From positions 1 through 21,012 of the forward strand of contig JANBQC010000502.1 in assembly GCA_027576995.1 (NCBI GenBank): a stretch of DNA of 21,012 nt, read 5' to 3'. The stretch is from Dimargaris cristalligena (lineage: Eukaryota; Kickxellomycota; Dimargaritomycetes; Dimargaritales; Dimargaritaceae). A program made the position numbers and the translations under genes. The notes beneath the pieces are model-generated. The model was not told the DNA's origin and searched no databases. It worked only from the letters and a program-made list of their open reading frames with translations. Below are positions 1 through 10,594 of this stretch, piece by piece; within the stretch, counting starts at the first letter, position 1; each line of letters begins with the position of its first letter.

Positions 1-1299
1 GGATTCCCATACTTTGGCCCGGCATCTTATCTCACGACACCATCGCCGAGTAAGGCAGGTCCAGTCTTCTTGTATTCCAGAGGTGGGTGAAACCGGCCGC
101 CACCGATTTTATTTTTACCCTATATTGATAGATATCCTTCAGTGGAAGGTTTTAAGGTGGACACAACCGACCAATGCTGGGTTGAACTATATCTCCCCTT
201 TTGCAGGTATATCCCATCACTATGGGTCGCATCTACTGCCATGACCATCATCTATTAGTGAATAGTTCTCATTTATTATCAATCCCAAAACAATGATTAC
301 TACGCTTACCCACTGCCAGTCGAGGGAGTCAGACATTCTTTGGGCCCTCTGCACTCGTGTCTGCACATGGTTAATCGCGTACTGTCGGGGTAAAATGATA
401 GCTAATGTAGATACAGCGATGATATTGACGAGTAGGCCGGTTTGGCCCAAGAATCGCGCGAAAGGAATTCGAGGAATTCTTCACATGCTATAAGGAACAA
501 GATCCATGCCACTTATCTGCCCATATATTTATTCACGGGTCAACCCGCTATTCCGGCCATCGCCTTCACCACTATAGATGCCTTGAAATTGTTAATGTAT
601 GTGTGCTATATTGCATCAATAGGACGGCCACAGGAGTAGGTGAATGCTATTGGCTGGGATTTATGGACTGGATAATTTAGGGATATTAAGTGTAATCATA
701 CATCACTGGATATCCACTTAAGGAGGCTTATCTGGCTTTGGCTGATTGAATGCAATACCCAATATTGTTGACCTATGGGGTTGCGGTAACCTACTATAGA
801 AAACGAATGAAACCCACCTTGCCCCAACAAATTGGACTTGAATATCTACAATAAGCAACATTGCTATTCTTAGGCATATCTAAAATATCAGCAGTTACTG
901 GTAGTTTGAGATGGCAGGCACATTTTCTTATAATAATACAATTATTATAACCACCACCCTTTTCTGAGTTTGTGGGTTTAGTACTTTGTCACTATAAATA
1001 CATCAATTACAGAAACCACTTTGGTTAAATAACCTCACAGGCCCTTCTTTTGGCCTTGCTCTGTATCAAAATAACCTTAATGCCGACTAGGACCACGCTG
1101 AGCCAGCTAATCTGATGTATTAATACGAAATCCTTTTCACATGACTCTACTGAATGATGCCGTATTGTAACATTGCAATCCCTCATTACACCCAGTCAAC
1201 AACATTAGATCCTGCCGTTTATCCTCAAGCATTAGTCCAAAATCTATTCCCAGTCCCACCATGCAAACATTAGTCGAGTACACTCTCAGTGCTATGCCT
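1..1299. other. Intergenic, no gene supported
   Basis: AT-rich sequence with stops in all frames. The open frames here are short (under about 80 codons), and the first (around 14-244) lacks an ATG start. No tRNA-like box pairs, repeats shared with the rest of the window, or protein similarity were recognised. Confidence 0.6.
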
Positions 1300-1308
1300 T
1301 ATAAAAGG
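1300..1308 (+). promoter_or_regulatory. TATA-box-like element
   Basis: A canonical TATAAAAGG lies here, 25 bp before an ATG at 1326 that opens a 68-codon frame of no recognisable family. The TATA match is good, but no convincing gene follows. The element is either chance or serves an untranslated or spliced transcript that I cannot define. Confidence 0.25.
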
Positions 1309-4300
1309 GTGGGTAACTACAACACATGAATTATAGTCATCTAATCATGACATCTCTTCACAACAGTTTCCTGCCTATGTTGTATCAATTATATCCCTTT
1401 TGGACAAACCCAACAAAAGGCCACCATGGCCCCACTTGCTCTACTTTTGCCAGTACGCAGTGGGTGGTCATCCCCTCACATAGCGTCTGGTCAACCTTAT
1501 GCACCTTTGGTTTGTTCTTCTGGTTTATATGATTGGTATCTTCAAATCCCACAGCCATATCGCTTATTTTGCTGAACTCTGAAAAAGAACCCTCGAAATC
1601 TATATGGCTTGGCCATTTATAAATTGGTAGAGTATATCTAGTATACCCACCGGATATAATTCCCGAAGTCTATATTGAAATATCAGACAGCTATTATATA
1701 TCTATAAATACTGATACTATAGCTCGAACTGCAGGTAGATCTACTACCCAATATAACGATCAAAACTAGGCCCAATTCTTTTGTGGAGGCGATTCATACT
1801 AGCAGTTTTAAAGTGACCTATTCTCTAATTATGCTCACCTAATTTGATAAGTGTTTGGCGCCTGGTAAACTTGTCCGAGGTGGATATCCCATTTTATTCG
1901 TTGTAATAGTCTGTATAGCATTGGTACTGGTGGTGATAAAATAGGAATGTGAGCTCATTCCGAATATATTTACCTTTTTACCAAAGTGCCAACTAGGATA
2001 ATTGTCAGGATTTTTATTCATTAGACTAGGTCAGGTGCGTTCATCACTATTTTGGTTGAATATGGTAGCTATTTATATATGTTTCTCTTTACATCCAAAT
2101 ATACGCATATATATATATATGTATAATGTGGCCATAGCTGAATTTGGAAATGTGTGAGCCCTTGATATAAAGTGAACCACCCATGGTACGCTATATGTCT
2201 CTGGGTGCACATCCCCCTTTCACGCTGCCTTCGTATATGAGTGCCGTCTCAATGTATCCACGTTTAGTCAAATTCATACCATTGGTCAGCTGTACACACA
2301 AACCGACTAATCTAAAAATAGGGCTGGGATGCTGCTATTCGAATCGGGACGGGAACAAAGATGCAAGGTTGCCATTGGGTACGCCGGCCGATAAAAATAC
2401 ACCGGATTTACCCCTCTGATCAACATTATTCGATTATCCACCAATTAGCCTCGCTAACCGAGAGGCGCCATTTCCTAGAATTGAGCGGCTCCAATAGAAG
2501 ATAGTGACATAGGTGCCGTTTACATGCTTGCCCTTTCCCTCTTTCGCTGTATTTACCCGGTCTGTCCTGGCGTAAAATCGATGCCGGCAATTACGACAGA
2601 CCCTAAAAATAACGTGCGTGAGAGACGCTGCTGATTACACGAATGGGTAAAACAGTGTATCCAGATTCTTTGTCGATATTTCTATATATAGACCGAATAT
2701 AGGGGGCGTACACTGACAGCCTATAGAAGGTTACAGCTAGTGGCCGCAACCACGACCTCCGCCCACTTGGGCTAAGGAATGATATACCCTGATAAAAAAC
2801 TAGACTTTCTAAATGGCGTTCGCTCCATTTAAGATTGGAATCAGGCGTTTGGAGTGACGATGATGGCAGGGAGGCGCAGCGAACTAATAATAGTCGGGTA
2901 CTGTGAAGTGGCGGATCCATCTATTTCCATCAGCGTAGAACTGAAGTTTCTGGCAAGATACCATCGGCTGTTATTCCATTGAAGTCGAACGGGTAGATGG
3001 AAGGAGGTGCCCAACTGCTGCTCACGTAATATTCCCCATCCGAGACGGAGCCTGGCCATTGTCTGGGCCGTGGTGAGAAACACCCACAGAACTAACAATA
3101 GGGTGACTAGTCAAATTAGGCGATTCTACCCACCAGCCCTGATGCTGTAAAAGGACTGCCAAGCGGGATTTGCGGAACTCATCGCCATTATAAGGGCAAT
3201 AAAACGGACTTCCCGGATCAACTCGCCTGTATGAGGACGAAACAGACAGTGGCCAGGGTGATGTTCAGGTGGGCCATCAGGAAAGACCGATTTGGAGTGG
3301 CAACTGACAGCGCTGACCCTGTCAATCGGTCAATGGAAAGCTGTAACAAATGAGCGCGTACAAGATTCCTTATGATAGCAGCACAGGGGCTAAGGAGCGA
3401 TGGGAGTGGAGAGCCCGTCAAGGGAGTGACCCTGCTGGTGTAGCAAATTGGTGAGCAAATCCTTGCAGTTACCTTGACGATGGATCCCCCCAGGACAGCC
3501 CAATTGGTCGCCTTGCCTTGCCTGAGGAACACATCCAACTGGCAAAACCGATATAACTCAATAAAATCGGTGGCTCATTGCATCCATTTAATTTATGGGT
3601 GCAGATAACCTCTTGCTCAGAGCCATCTTAAGGAGTGAATAGGGTGGATCTTTAACCAGTGATTACGGGGCGGCCTGGTAACCCTGTTTTATGCGTGGCA
3701 AGAACAATACCGGGTCAACAATAGAACCCGCCCCATCACCTCATGGCTATTGTTGGCTCAAGCCGGATGAGATGGTGGGAGAATAGGGTGGGGTGGTGGT
3801 GGTTGACACTAATGCCCTCGCCAAATTTTGTTACCCCCTGGGGCAATCACCACCATACCGTACCGCACTGCGCTGTGCAGTCGGGCAAAGCAGTCTCATT
3901 CAGTCTATTCACCCTGGCAATGGCAACAATCGGATTAGTGGGTGAATTATTGACGCAACCTAAACCTTGGGCCTCCAGCGGTAGACCCAACCAAACCAAG
4001 GCTGGTGTGGTGTAGTGCTGGGTTGAATGTTTCCCGTATTTCCTTTGGGCCGCCAATACTTGATTATGATAGGCGTGAGACGTGGGATTATTGGGATAGG
4101 CCATGGTGCCCCCAATATTTTTGCAGCACCACAGCTATGCCAAAAAAATAATGGGTTGACTGGTTATTTTTCGTGAATACATACCACCATCATCATTTGG
4201 CTAGGATTTCCTATCCAATGGTAAGCTCCGCTTGAATTATCTTGGTGACTATTTTTAAACCACTGACCAAGGCGGAAATATAGCTCATAAAGACCTGAAA

Positions 4301-4940
4301 GAGGGGCCGCTATCGAAAAATAATGGAGGGATGACGATGGTCCCCACTTGCAAACCAATACTTGACCCTTGGCCTGTGGTAATGAAAGAGTAAAATAACG
4401 AACTGCTAGAGGGAAACAAATGCAAAGGGATGGTCATATTGACGAGGCTAGGTGCCGTCTTTTCCTACGGGAGGATGGGGGGTATGTTCAGTCAAAGCTG
4501 TTGGGCTACCAGAGCAGTGGGAGGCAGGGCCTGATGGTTCCGGGGGCAGGTTAAAGGCAGACAGCACAAGTGTACCGGGCCTAGAGGTAGCCCAGGAGGA
4601 GGTAAAGTACAGCCGTTTAAAACGGCCCCAGTCAACTGGAAAAATAAGCAGGCAATTCCCGACGCGAGAGAGAAATGAGGCCCGAGTATAATGGAAATGG
4701 TATAGCCAGTCCATTGTCTCGACAGCGCAGTTTATAATAATAGAAATGCAGCTGGAATAATGGGCACTGGTAAGTACATTCTTCCTTTTTCACTGGTCCC
4801 TTCTCCCTCCCCCAATATCCCTCGCTTTCCTTTTTTTGCGTTGCAGGGGGGGCGGCGGTGAGGTGGATCCGGTTGTTTTGTGAACTGGTCCATCCTTCAT
4901 TGATGGGTGGCATTGAGGGAAGGATGGAAAGGTCCCGTGA
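1309..4940. other. Long stretch without a recognisable gene
   Basis: About 3.6 kb. It holds small ORFs on both strands: plus 1326-1532, 2183-2419 and 3743-4015; minus 2603-2920, 3218-3538, 3847-4104 and 4448-4714. All are under 107 codons, several begin only at TTG, and none shows a domain I know. GC content rises after about 2400, so remnants or unrecognised short exons of a spliced gene are possible, but I could not chain the ORFs into a convincing model. A short (AT)n microsatellite sits near 2106-2121. Confidence 0.5.
2106..2121. repeat. (AT)n microsatellite
   Basis: A run of alternating A and T bounded by C and G (CATATATATATATATG). It is self-complementary and lies in AT-rich intergenic DNA. 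No function is implied. Confidence 0.7.
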
Positions 4941-4947
4941 ACCGCCC

Positions 4948-4955
4948 TATAAAAA
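4948..4955 (+). promoter_or_regulatory. Candidate TATA box upstream of the secreted-protein gene
   Basis: TATAAAAA lies in a GC-rich setting (CCGCCCTATAAAAACCGCC) and is followed about 30 bp downstream by a sharply pyrimidine-rich tract of the kind fungal transcripts often start in. It lies about 1.27 kb before the ATG at 6223, so it would drive that gene only if a 5'-UTR intron is removed (see the next entry). It could instead serve a separate short transcript. Confidence 0.4.
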
Positions 4956-4979
4956 CCGCCGGCCGCCCTTCCCCTCCCC

Positions 4980-6222
4980 TATGCTAACATCTCGGTCTTC
5001 ATTAATCATTAATTCTTCGCCGTTGGGTATTTGCCCTTTCCCTCCTCCTTCTCCTTTTAGATTCAATTACCCTTCGTACCCTGGGCAAACCCCTCGTAGT
5101 GACGATATATCATCTACCAGCCTGCGTCCATCCTCCCTCGCTTAACTGTTAATAATCCGACCCCAGCGACTTTAGCTAACTCGTCCACTTCGCAATCCAC
5201 CCAGTTTCACCTTATCATCGTCGTCCATTTGGCCCACTTTAAACTTTCAACCGATAACCTACTTCGGCTGCTCCGTCCCTGCAAATACCGGGTAAGTGCC
5301 AAATGCTCGCTGGAAACGCACTTGTCTGCATCTAAGAATACATAGGTTTCTATCCAGGCCGCATAGCCTCCGCATTGGGAGACCAGGGGTGTTGGGTCTA
5401 TCTTCCGTTTTCAAACATGAGCGGGCGGCTCTTTCGTGTGGTTTTCCCCTTGCCTAAACCTACCATGGTTACTATTAAACAAGGAGGAAGGGAATTTTCG
5501 TCATCAGCGACCTCGCACCCGTTTGGTTCGGGGGTATTTCTCCTCTCCTTGACTCCACCCAACCCCTGTCCATCCTCATCGGGGGTCTCAGACCACCGGT
5601 GGTGTGTCTATATGGTGAGGGGAGGGGGAGAGGTTCAGGGGGAGCTTGCCGGAAGGTTTCTCTTCTTTTTCTGGACCAGTCTGCATGGGAGGAGATTAGG
5701 GTGGATGTGTTCCCCCATAGGCTCAGACACCCCTGAACGAAGAAGGGGGTTTGGCCTGGTTGGCTGATACACTCGGAGAATAGTCTCAGGCGGTTTACTG
5801 GAACCGACTGTTGACTTACTTCACCAAGACGTCAGCCCAAATGCTGTCAACGGGCTACCTATATTGTCTCCCCTGATCAACACCCCTTGCCCAGATTTAC
5901 TCCGACCTAACGGTTTAGCCCAGACTTGGTGTTATTTATAGGGGTGGTGTGTCTGTACCACTTGGATTTTGGTCATAAAGGCCTTGCCAGTCCACCAACG
6001 ACCGCACCACCTTTCGCTAGTTGATCTATTGTCGATTATTTACCCCATCGCTGGTTACTGCCTTGCTGATTTTGGTTGATTTATCATCCCCACCGTTACT
6101 CTATTCCCTAACGTTTAGTTCGTGCATCCACTTCCTAAATCTTCCTTTATATTATTGTGTCAAATTAGGTACATACTCTCGAACTCCCCCCCCTCCGCTT
6201 ACTGAATCTTAGCACCAGCGCT
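4980..6222 (+). other. Putative 5' leader with a long 5'-UTR intron
   Basis: From about 4980 to 5290 the plus strand is rich in CT and AC with few G, resembling an untranslated leader. It contains an upstream ORF from the ATG at 4981 to the TAA ending at 5145. At 5291 the sequence GGTAAGTG gives a near-consensus donor. Possible acceptors close to the 6223 start are the AG pairs ending at 6212 (after CTTACTGAATCTT) and 6218. A 0.92-kb intron in the leader is therefore possible. Equally, the pyrimidine-rich 6000-6220 segment could be a nearer promoter and leader. The ORF at about 5375-5767 lacks an ATG at its start and is not called. Confidence 0.3.
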
Positions 6223-7638
6223 ATGAAGACCACTATTTTGGTATTAGCCATGGCCGTTATGGCCGCTTCCGCCGCTGCGCGACCCGAGGATGCCGAGACC
6301 ACCGTGCTCCCCTCCCCGCAACACATTGGACAGGTCCTACCTAAACACAACCTGTTCCGTCGCGCGGACCCGACTGAAAGCACCGACGAATCTAATAATG
6401 TAAGTGATGGAAGTCCAATTAATACAGTCGAAGGGACCAGTCCCCCTAGTGTCCCGGTTGAAATAATTCCAACGGGCGATAATACAGATACTGGTGCAGG
6501 GTCGAGCGCTGTTGAGGGCGGTAATTCTATTCAGTCGCCATTTATCCCGCCATCTCTTCCCACTGCCGCAACCCCAGATTCTGCCACAGCTGTCCCTTCG
6601 GCTCCGATCAGCGATATCCAGCCTTCCTCACTCCCCGCCCCTTCTCTACCACCCCCTAATTCCCTCCCTTCGGCTGCCACTGATGGTGCTAATGATGGTG
6701 GGACGTCGCAGCCCGCTCCGTCGTCTCTGCCTTCCGAGCCTGCAGTTGATGAGCCCTCCTCCTTTCCTCCTACTGAGCCGCCTACTGAACAACCCCCTGC
6801 TACTGTTACCGATCCTGCTCCTTCCCCTTCTTCCCCTTCTGATACGGCGCCGTCTCCTCCGCCGTCGCCTGTCCCCACCTCCCAGATGCCGTCACCGGCC
6901 CCATCTGGCTCTGAACCTTCATCCGACCCTCCTAACCCCACTCCTGCACCCTCTTCACCTGCTTCTCCTTCTTCACCCGCCTCCAATGACAATCAAAATA
7001 CGGATACTCAGCCCCCCGCCTCGGAGGACAATAGTGACCCCGCTACCGAGCCTTCGCCCGAACCCACCAATACCGACAACCCTCAGCCCGAAACCTCTGA
7101 GCCCCCTCCGGCCACTTCCGATCCCCCACCGGTCACTTCCAATCCCCCGCCGGCTACCTCTGAGCCTCTGCCAGCCACCTCTAACCCCCCGCCAGCCACT
7201 AGCGAACAGCCCACTTCACCGCCTGAGACCCAGGCTACTGAGGCCCCGTCTCAGTCCGAATCCCCCCCTCCCCCGGCTACCTCCGATGACAGCCCTACCG
7301 AGCCCCCACCAGCCACTCAGACGGATGAAAACTCTCCTTCCCCAGCCACTTCTGAGGAACCCTCGCCCGAACCGACTAGCGACGATGTCCCTACCACTTT
7401 CTCCAGCCCTGAGGAGAGCAGCAGCTGGGCCGAAATTATCAGCAGCCGCTCACGTCTCACCGTGGTGCAGACGGCGACTCGTCAGCTCACTACTAATAGC
7501 CGATCTACCCGCACGCAAACCTCATTCGATACTAGCGCGGATGAGGACAGTGGTGCTGCCGGTCTGGGGGCTTTCTCCATTGGTTCCGCAGGTCTCTACA
7601 CCGTTGGTGGTCTCCTGCTGGGCTGGCTTGCTCTCTGA
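6223..7638 (+). CDS. Secreted Pro/Ser/Thr-rich protein with GPI-anchor signal
   Basis: 471 residues from an ATG in a good context to TGA. Residues 1-19 form a signal peptide: Lys2, a hydrophobic core, and small residues at the AAA|R cleavage site. A dibasic Arg46-Arg47 followed by Ala-Asp-Pro is a plausible Kex2-type processing site. Residues about 50-395 are a low-complexity Pro/Ser/Thr stalk, probably heavily O-mannosylated, with five tandem heptads of form xPPPATS at 293-327. A Ser/Thr/Arg segment follows. The C-terminus has small residues (Ser443-Gly-Ala-Ala) and then a hydrophobic tail ending GWLAL, the layout of a GPI-attachment signal. The likely place is the plasma membrane outer face or the cell wall, as an extended surface protein. 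No enzymatic or binding domain is visible, so the role (wall structure, adhesion or mucin-like coat) is inference. Repetitive CCN/TCN codons leave long open frames on other frames and strands, which are not genes. Confidence 0.88.
   Translation: MKTTILVLAMAVMAASAAARPEDAETTVLPSPQHIGQVLPKHNLFRRADPTESTDESNNVSDGSPINTVEGTSPPSVPVEIIPTGDNTDTGAGSSAVEGGNSIQSPFIPPSLPTAATPDSATAVPSAPISDIQPSSLPAPSLPPPNSLPSAATDGANDGGTSQPAPSSLPSEPAVDEPSSFPPTEPPTEQPPATVTDPAPSPSSPSDTAPSPPPSPVPTSQMPSPAPSGSEPSSDPPNPTPAPSSPASPSSPASNDNQNTDTQPPASEDNSDPATEPSPEPTNTDNPQPETSEPPPATSDPPPVTSNPPPATSEPLPATSNPPPATSEQPTSPPETQATEAPSQSESPPPPATSDDSPTEPPPATQTDENSPSPATSEEPSPEPTSDDVPTTFSSPEESSSWAEIISSRSRLTVVQTATRQLTTNSRSTRTQTSFDTSADEDSGAAGLGAFSIGSAGLYTVGGLLLGWLAL
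7099..7203 (+). repeat. In-frame 21-bp minisatellite, five units
   Basis: Five tandem 21-bp units encode xPPPATS heptads with x = Glu, Asp, Asn, Glu, Asn, and one Val and one Leu replacement. Codons vary between units, so the array is not brand new. Degenerate relatives (PPPATQ, SPATS) follow to about 7365. Such arrays in wall proteins often vary in length between strains. Confidence 0.8.
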
Positions 7639-8663
7639 GCTGTTTCACCTTTCGGCAATCCGGCCGATCCTTTGTTCCGCGGACTATCGCTGTAGTGAGG
7701 AACAGTCCCCCCTTCGATCGATTCGATTTTATGATCAACCGATTTTTTATTATTTTTATTACTGGATTTGCAAGGTCCCCTTATTGACTGTCACCGTAGC
7801 GCCCTGTACATTCATTGCCGCGCACTCTATACCAATGGGTAATCTTTTTTTCCCCAAGTATTCTTATTCAATCTTTGCCCTTCACCCACTGGAACAGGGA
7901 TGCGTTCCGTATTCGTGATCATCCTTCCAGCTTAACAACAGCTGGAAAGACTCGCCCTAACTGACTGGGTTATCTCTTACAGGGTTATATATATTTTTTT
8001 ATTACAATTCTTGCGGCCCCTTGGCTCCGCACCATTATTAACTGAAGTATATACACCTTGGTTTTCCTTGGGTCGTTTGTATCTACCCCCCCCCCATCTG
8101 TACCCTATACTCTTTATTTCTTCGCGTTTATCCTATCCGATAAAATCAAAATATTCATTACCATCTTAAATCAGAGTGATCTTGCTCTATATTAAATATA
8201 TTTATAAATCTGCGGTATATTTCAAGAAGATCACAATCGTCCAAACTGGGCTTAAAGCGACTACAAATTATGCTGATATATTAAACGAAAATGCCTAATT
8301 TCAGAACGCATAGTGAGTGGCACCCCTAGAAATCCGCAATATACCACTACATTAGAGGCTTGGATATGCTTTACCATGGGCAGCTGGGCCAAGGCCGTGA
8401 AAAAAAAATGGTACTAGTTGCTAATCTGAGAATTAGTTATACTTTAGATGGATTTGAGGTCGCTGGATGATTGATGAGTTGATTCCATGGAAACAGCCCA
8501 GGGCCAGAAGTACCAGTTTAGATATTTTTTTTATATGAGCTGATTCTCTTTTCCTTCAGCTTTCTAATTTATTATTTCCATTTATGATTCTGGTTATTAT
8601 TGATGAAGTTATAAGCCATTGAAGTCAATGGTAATTTTAACCCATAACAATTAACTACTTCAC
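7639..8663. other. 3' flank of secreted-protein gene and AT-rich spacer
   Basis: No gene is supported. The first 450 bp are T-rich, as expected of a 3' UTR and terminator, and hold a perfect hairpin (7925-7947) and a run of ten C near 8086-8095. CpG dinucleotides are frequent up to 8461 and then vanish as the repeats begin. Confidence 0.5.
7925..7947 (+). other. Perfect 8-bp hairpin in 3' flank
   Basis: TTCCAGCT, a 7-nt TAACAAC loop, then AGCTGGAA. It lies about 290 bp after the stop codon. It could be an RNA stem in the 3' UTR, but no downstream T-run makes it a terminator, and a chance inverted repeat cannot be excluded. Confidence 0.4.
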
Positions 8664-9150
8664 TGTTGCCCAGGTTTACCACTCTTAGTTCATCAAGAGT
8701 CCTGGGGGTAGGCTTCTAATGGTAGGCAGGGCTTAGACTCAGCCAAGTGGGCTACTGGTATTAGGTATGGGGTACAGTACTAACTAATAAAGGCTTATAT
8801 GGTAGGATATGTAAGGGTCATGCAGTGGGCAAACTTACTGGTCAGTATAAGGGTGTGTGTATATATAGAGTTTATTAGAGTAAACTAGGGGGTGAATAAG
8901 TTAAGGAAAGCTAACTGGTCCCAATGGGGCCTAGTTATATATACACAGGGACAGTTCTAGAGGGAGGTCCAAGGGGAAAGATACTACTAAACTAAGGTAT
9001 AGATAAATAGGCTGACTGGATGGTTATAAGTATCCAGAAGACTCAGATGGTAACTGGATGAGTCTTTGGATCAGCATTTGAGTGATTAGTAAAAAGAGGT
9101 GGAGTCTGGAAGGGGAAAGGTTATATGATAAGGATAATCCCATGGTACTG
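8664..9150 (+). mobile_element. Truncated LTR-like repeat (copy A)
   Basis: Begins TGTTGCCCAGG and aligns, by eye at roughly four in five identity, with the first 480 bp or so of the solo LTR at 12986-13570. Shared landmarks are an ACTCTT-loop-AAGAGT inverted repeat near the start, an AATAAA at about 130 bp, a TATATATA stretch, and the GGTCCCAATGGGGCC block. Similarity to the solo LTR ends after GTACTG near 9150. The following 240 bp (to 9389) do not match the solo LTR, and no copy of the 5 bases before its start (TTCAC) is found downstream. This copy is therefore truncated or recombined. It contains no CpG at all. Confidence 0.75.
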
Positions 9151-9389
9151 TAATGCCCCACCCAGGGGATCTGGGAGGGGTGGTGGTTTGCCTTCTGGGT
9201 TAAGAAAACCCGGGGTGAGACAGAAGTTGGCCCAAATATTTGTAAATTTAGGGATTCAGGCCAGGAGGGTGATGGCAACATCAAAGTTTCTTATGGAGAG
9301 ACCAATTAATTGCAACTGGAGTAAGATATATTACAAATTGTTAGTAATGTGGTAAGAGGATCAATGATTACTACTATTTTAAATATAGT

Positions 9390-9575
9390 TGTCACCCAAA
9401 TTAACCACTCTTAGTCCATCAAGAGTCTCGGGGATAGGCTTCTAATGGTAGGCAGGGCATTGGGCATGGCCAAGCGGGCTACTAGCATTAGGTAGGGCTG
9501 ATACTAACTGAATAAAGCAAGTGTCACTATGTATGCAGGGGACATGCACTGATGCACACTTACTAGTCAGTATGG
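9390..9575 (+). repeat. Left 186-bp inverted repeat (copy B)
   Basis: Pairs with 10595-10780 with 17 mismatches, all transitions by my base-by-base comparison. It also matches the 5' part of the LTR-like copies at 8664 and 12986, including the ACTCTT/AAGAGT stem and the AATAAA. Confidence 0.85.
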
Positions 9576-10098
9576 GGGGTAAGCATATATAGGGTTAATT
9601 GAGGTAAACTAAGGGGTCAGAATAAGCTGAGGTATTAACCGGTCCCCATGGGGGGCCCAGTTATATATATATGGGGGACTACTCCAAGGGAGGTCCCAAG
9701 GGGAAACTACATAACTAAGATAATAATAGGGGGGGCCGGTGTCACAGTGTGGTGGTGTCAGGCTACTAAAATGAATAACAAAAATATATCAAAAGGGTAG
9801 GGTGGCTTCTCCAGGTGAACTGGTTTGTCACTCAAATGAAAGTATTAATAAAACTAACTTTATAAAGTTTTTAACCAAAGTAATCTAATATGAAAAATAC
9901 TTATTTGGAAGCTCAAAAGGTCAGTCCTTGGTAACCACAACTTGAAGTATAAAATCCCAATAACCAGTGTAGTAATAAAGATAGGTTTTATTATAAAAGA
10001 AAAGATACCCAAAGATTTAAACTAAAGAAATTGATACTAAAAAAATGACACTAAAATTTGACACACAGAAAAAAAGAGGGGAAAAAGTTTCCTATATA

Positions 10099-10170
10099 TG
10101 CAAAAATATGCACACTAATGCATCCCCGATCGTTTGCATGCATAGCCCGATCAAGTGCATCAATGGTGCA
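10099..10170. repeat. Cluster of TGCA motifs inside the repeat unit
   Basis: Eight TGCA tetramers fall in 72 bp (at 10099, 10109, 10119, 10135, 10139, 10156, 10167 and adjoining overlaps in GCATGCAT), with CCCGATC present twice. It could be a binding-site cluster or simple-sequence drift in an otherwise A-rich interior. Confidence 0.4.
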
Positions 10171-10594
10171 TATCTAATCCAAAAAAAAGCCAAGACTTTT
10201 GGCTCTATGGCTAAGAATGCCAAGCCATTCTCAGTATAAGACACAGAACTATTAAAGCCAGTAAGCATACAGTGAACCTGCATAACCAATTACAGGGGGA
10301 AAGAGAATTCTCAATGTAAAACCAATAGAATAAAGGATAGGAATAAAATCAAATAACCACTAATAATCAAGCATGAATGTGCATATCCAATCATAGGGAA
10401 AGCATGCATCCACCAATAGAAATATAAATAAAATCAAAGGAAAAATTTGTGTGGAAAGAATGGGTTAAAAGGGAAGGGAAAAAAACTGGATATACCAGAC
10501 AAAAAAGCCGCTTCATACCTTATATATAAATATAATAATCAAATAGTAATAATTTATACCTGTGGCAATCAAGGGGACACTCCACCTTGCCACA

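Noticed and set aside
2330..2360. B-box-like ATTCGAATC
   Set aside because: Lacks the first G of the consensus and has no A box or cloverleaf upstream.
2603..3538. Minus-strand ORFs of 105, 85 and 106 codons as exons of one gene
   Set aside because: A GTAACT...CAG pair of 41 bp exists in the 3218-3538 frame, but joining gives an early stop and no recognisable domain, and the frames do not chain.
4448..4913. Two overlapping minus-strand ORFs of 88 and 93 codons
   Set aside because: They overlap each other in different frames, show no domain, and lie beside a promoter pointing the other way.
6531..6992. 153-codon Gly/Glu-rich antisense frame
   Set aside because: Mirror image of the Pro/Ser codons of the sense gene.
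6494..7918. A 474-codon open frame on the same strand in another frame of the GPI-protein gene
   Set aside because: It is longer than the real gene but starts at GTG, has a Leu/Pro/Arg-only composition, and arises because repetitive CCN/TCN codons lack stops when shifted.
8664..9730. Copies A and B as the two LTRs of one full-length retrotransposon
   Set aside because: They are direct repeats but too diverged, only about 240 bp apart beyond the LTR-like part, with no coding sequence and different flanks.
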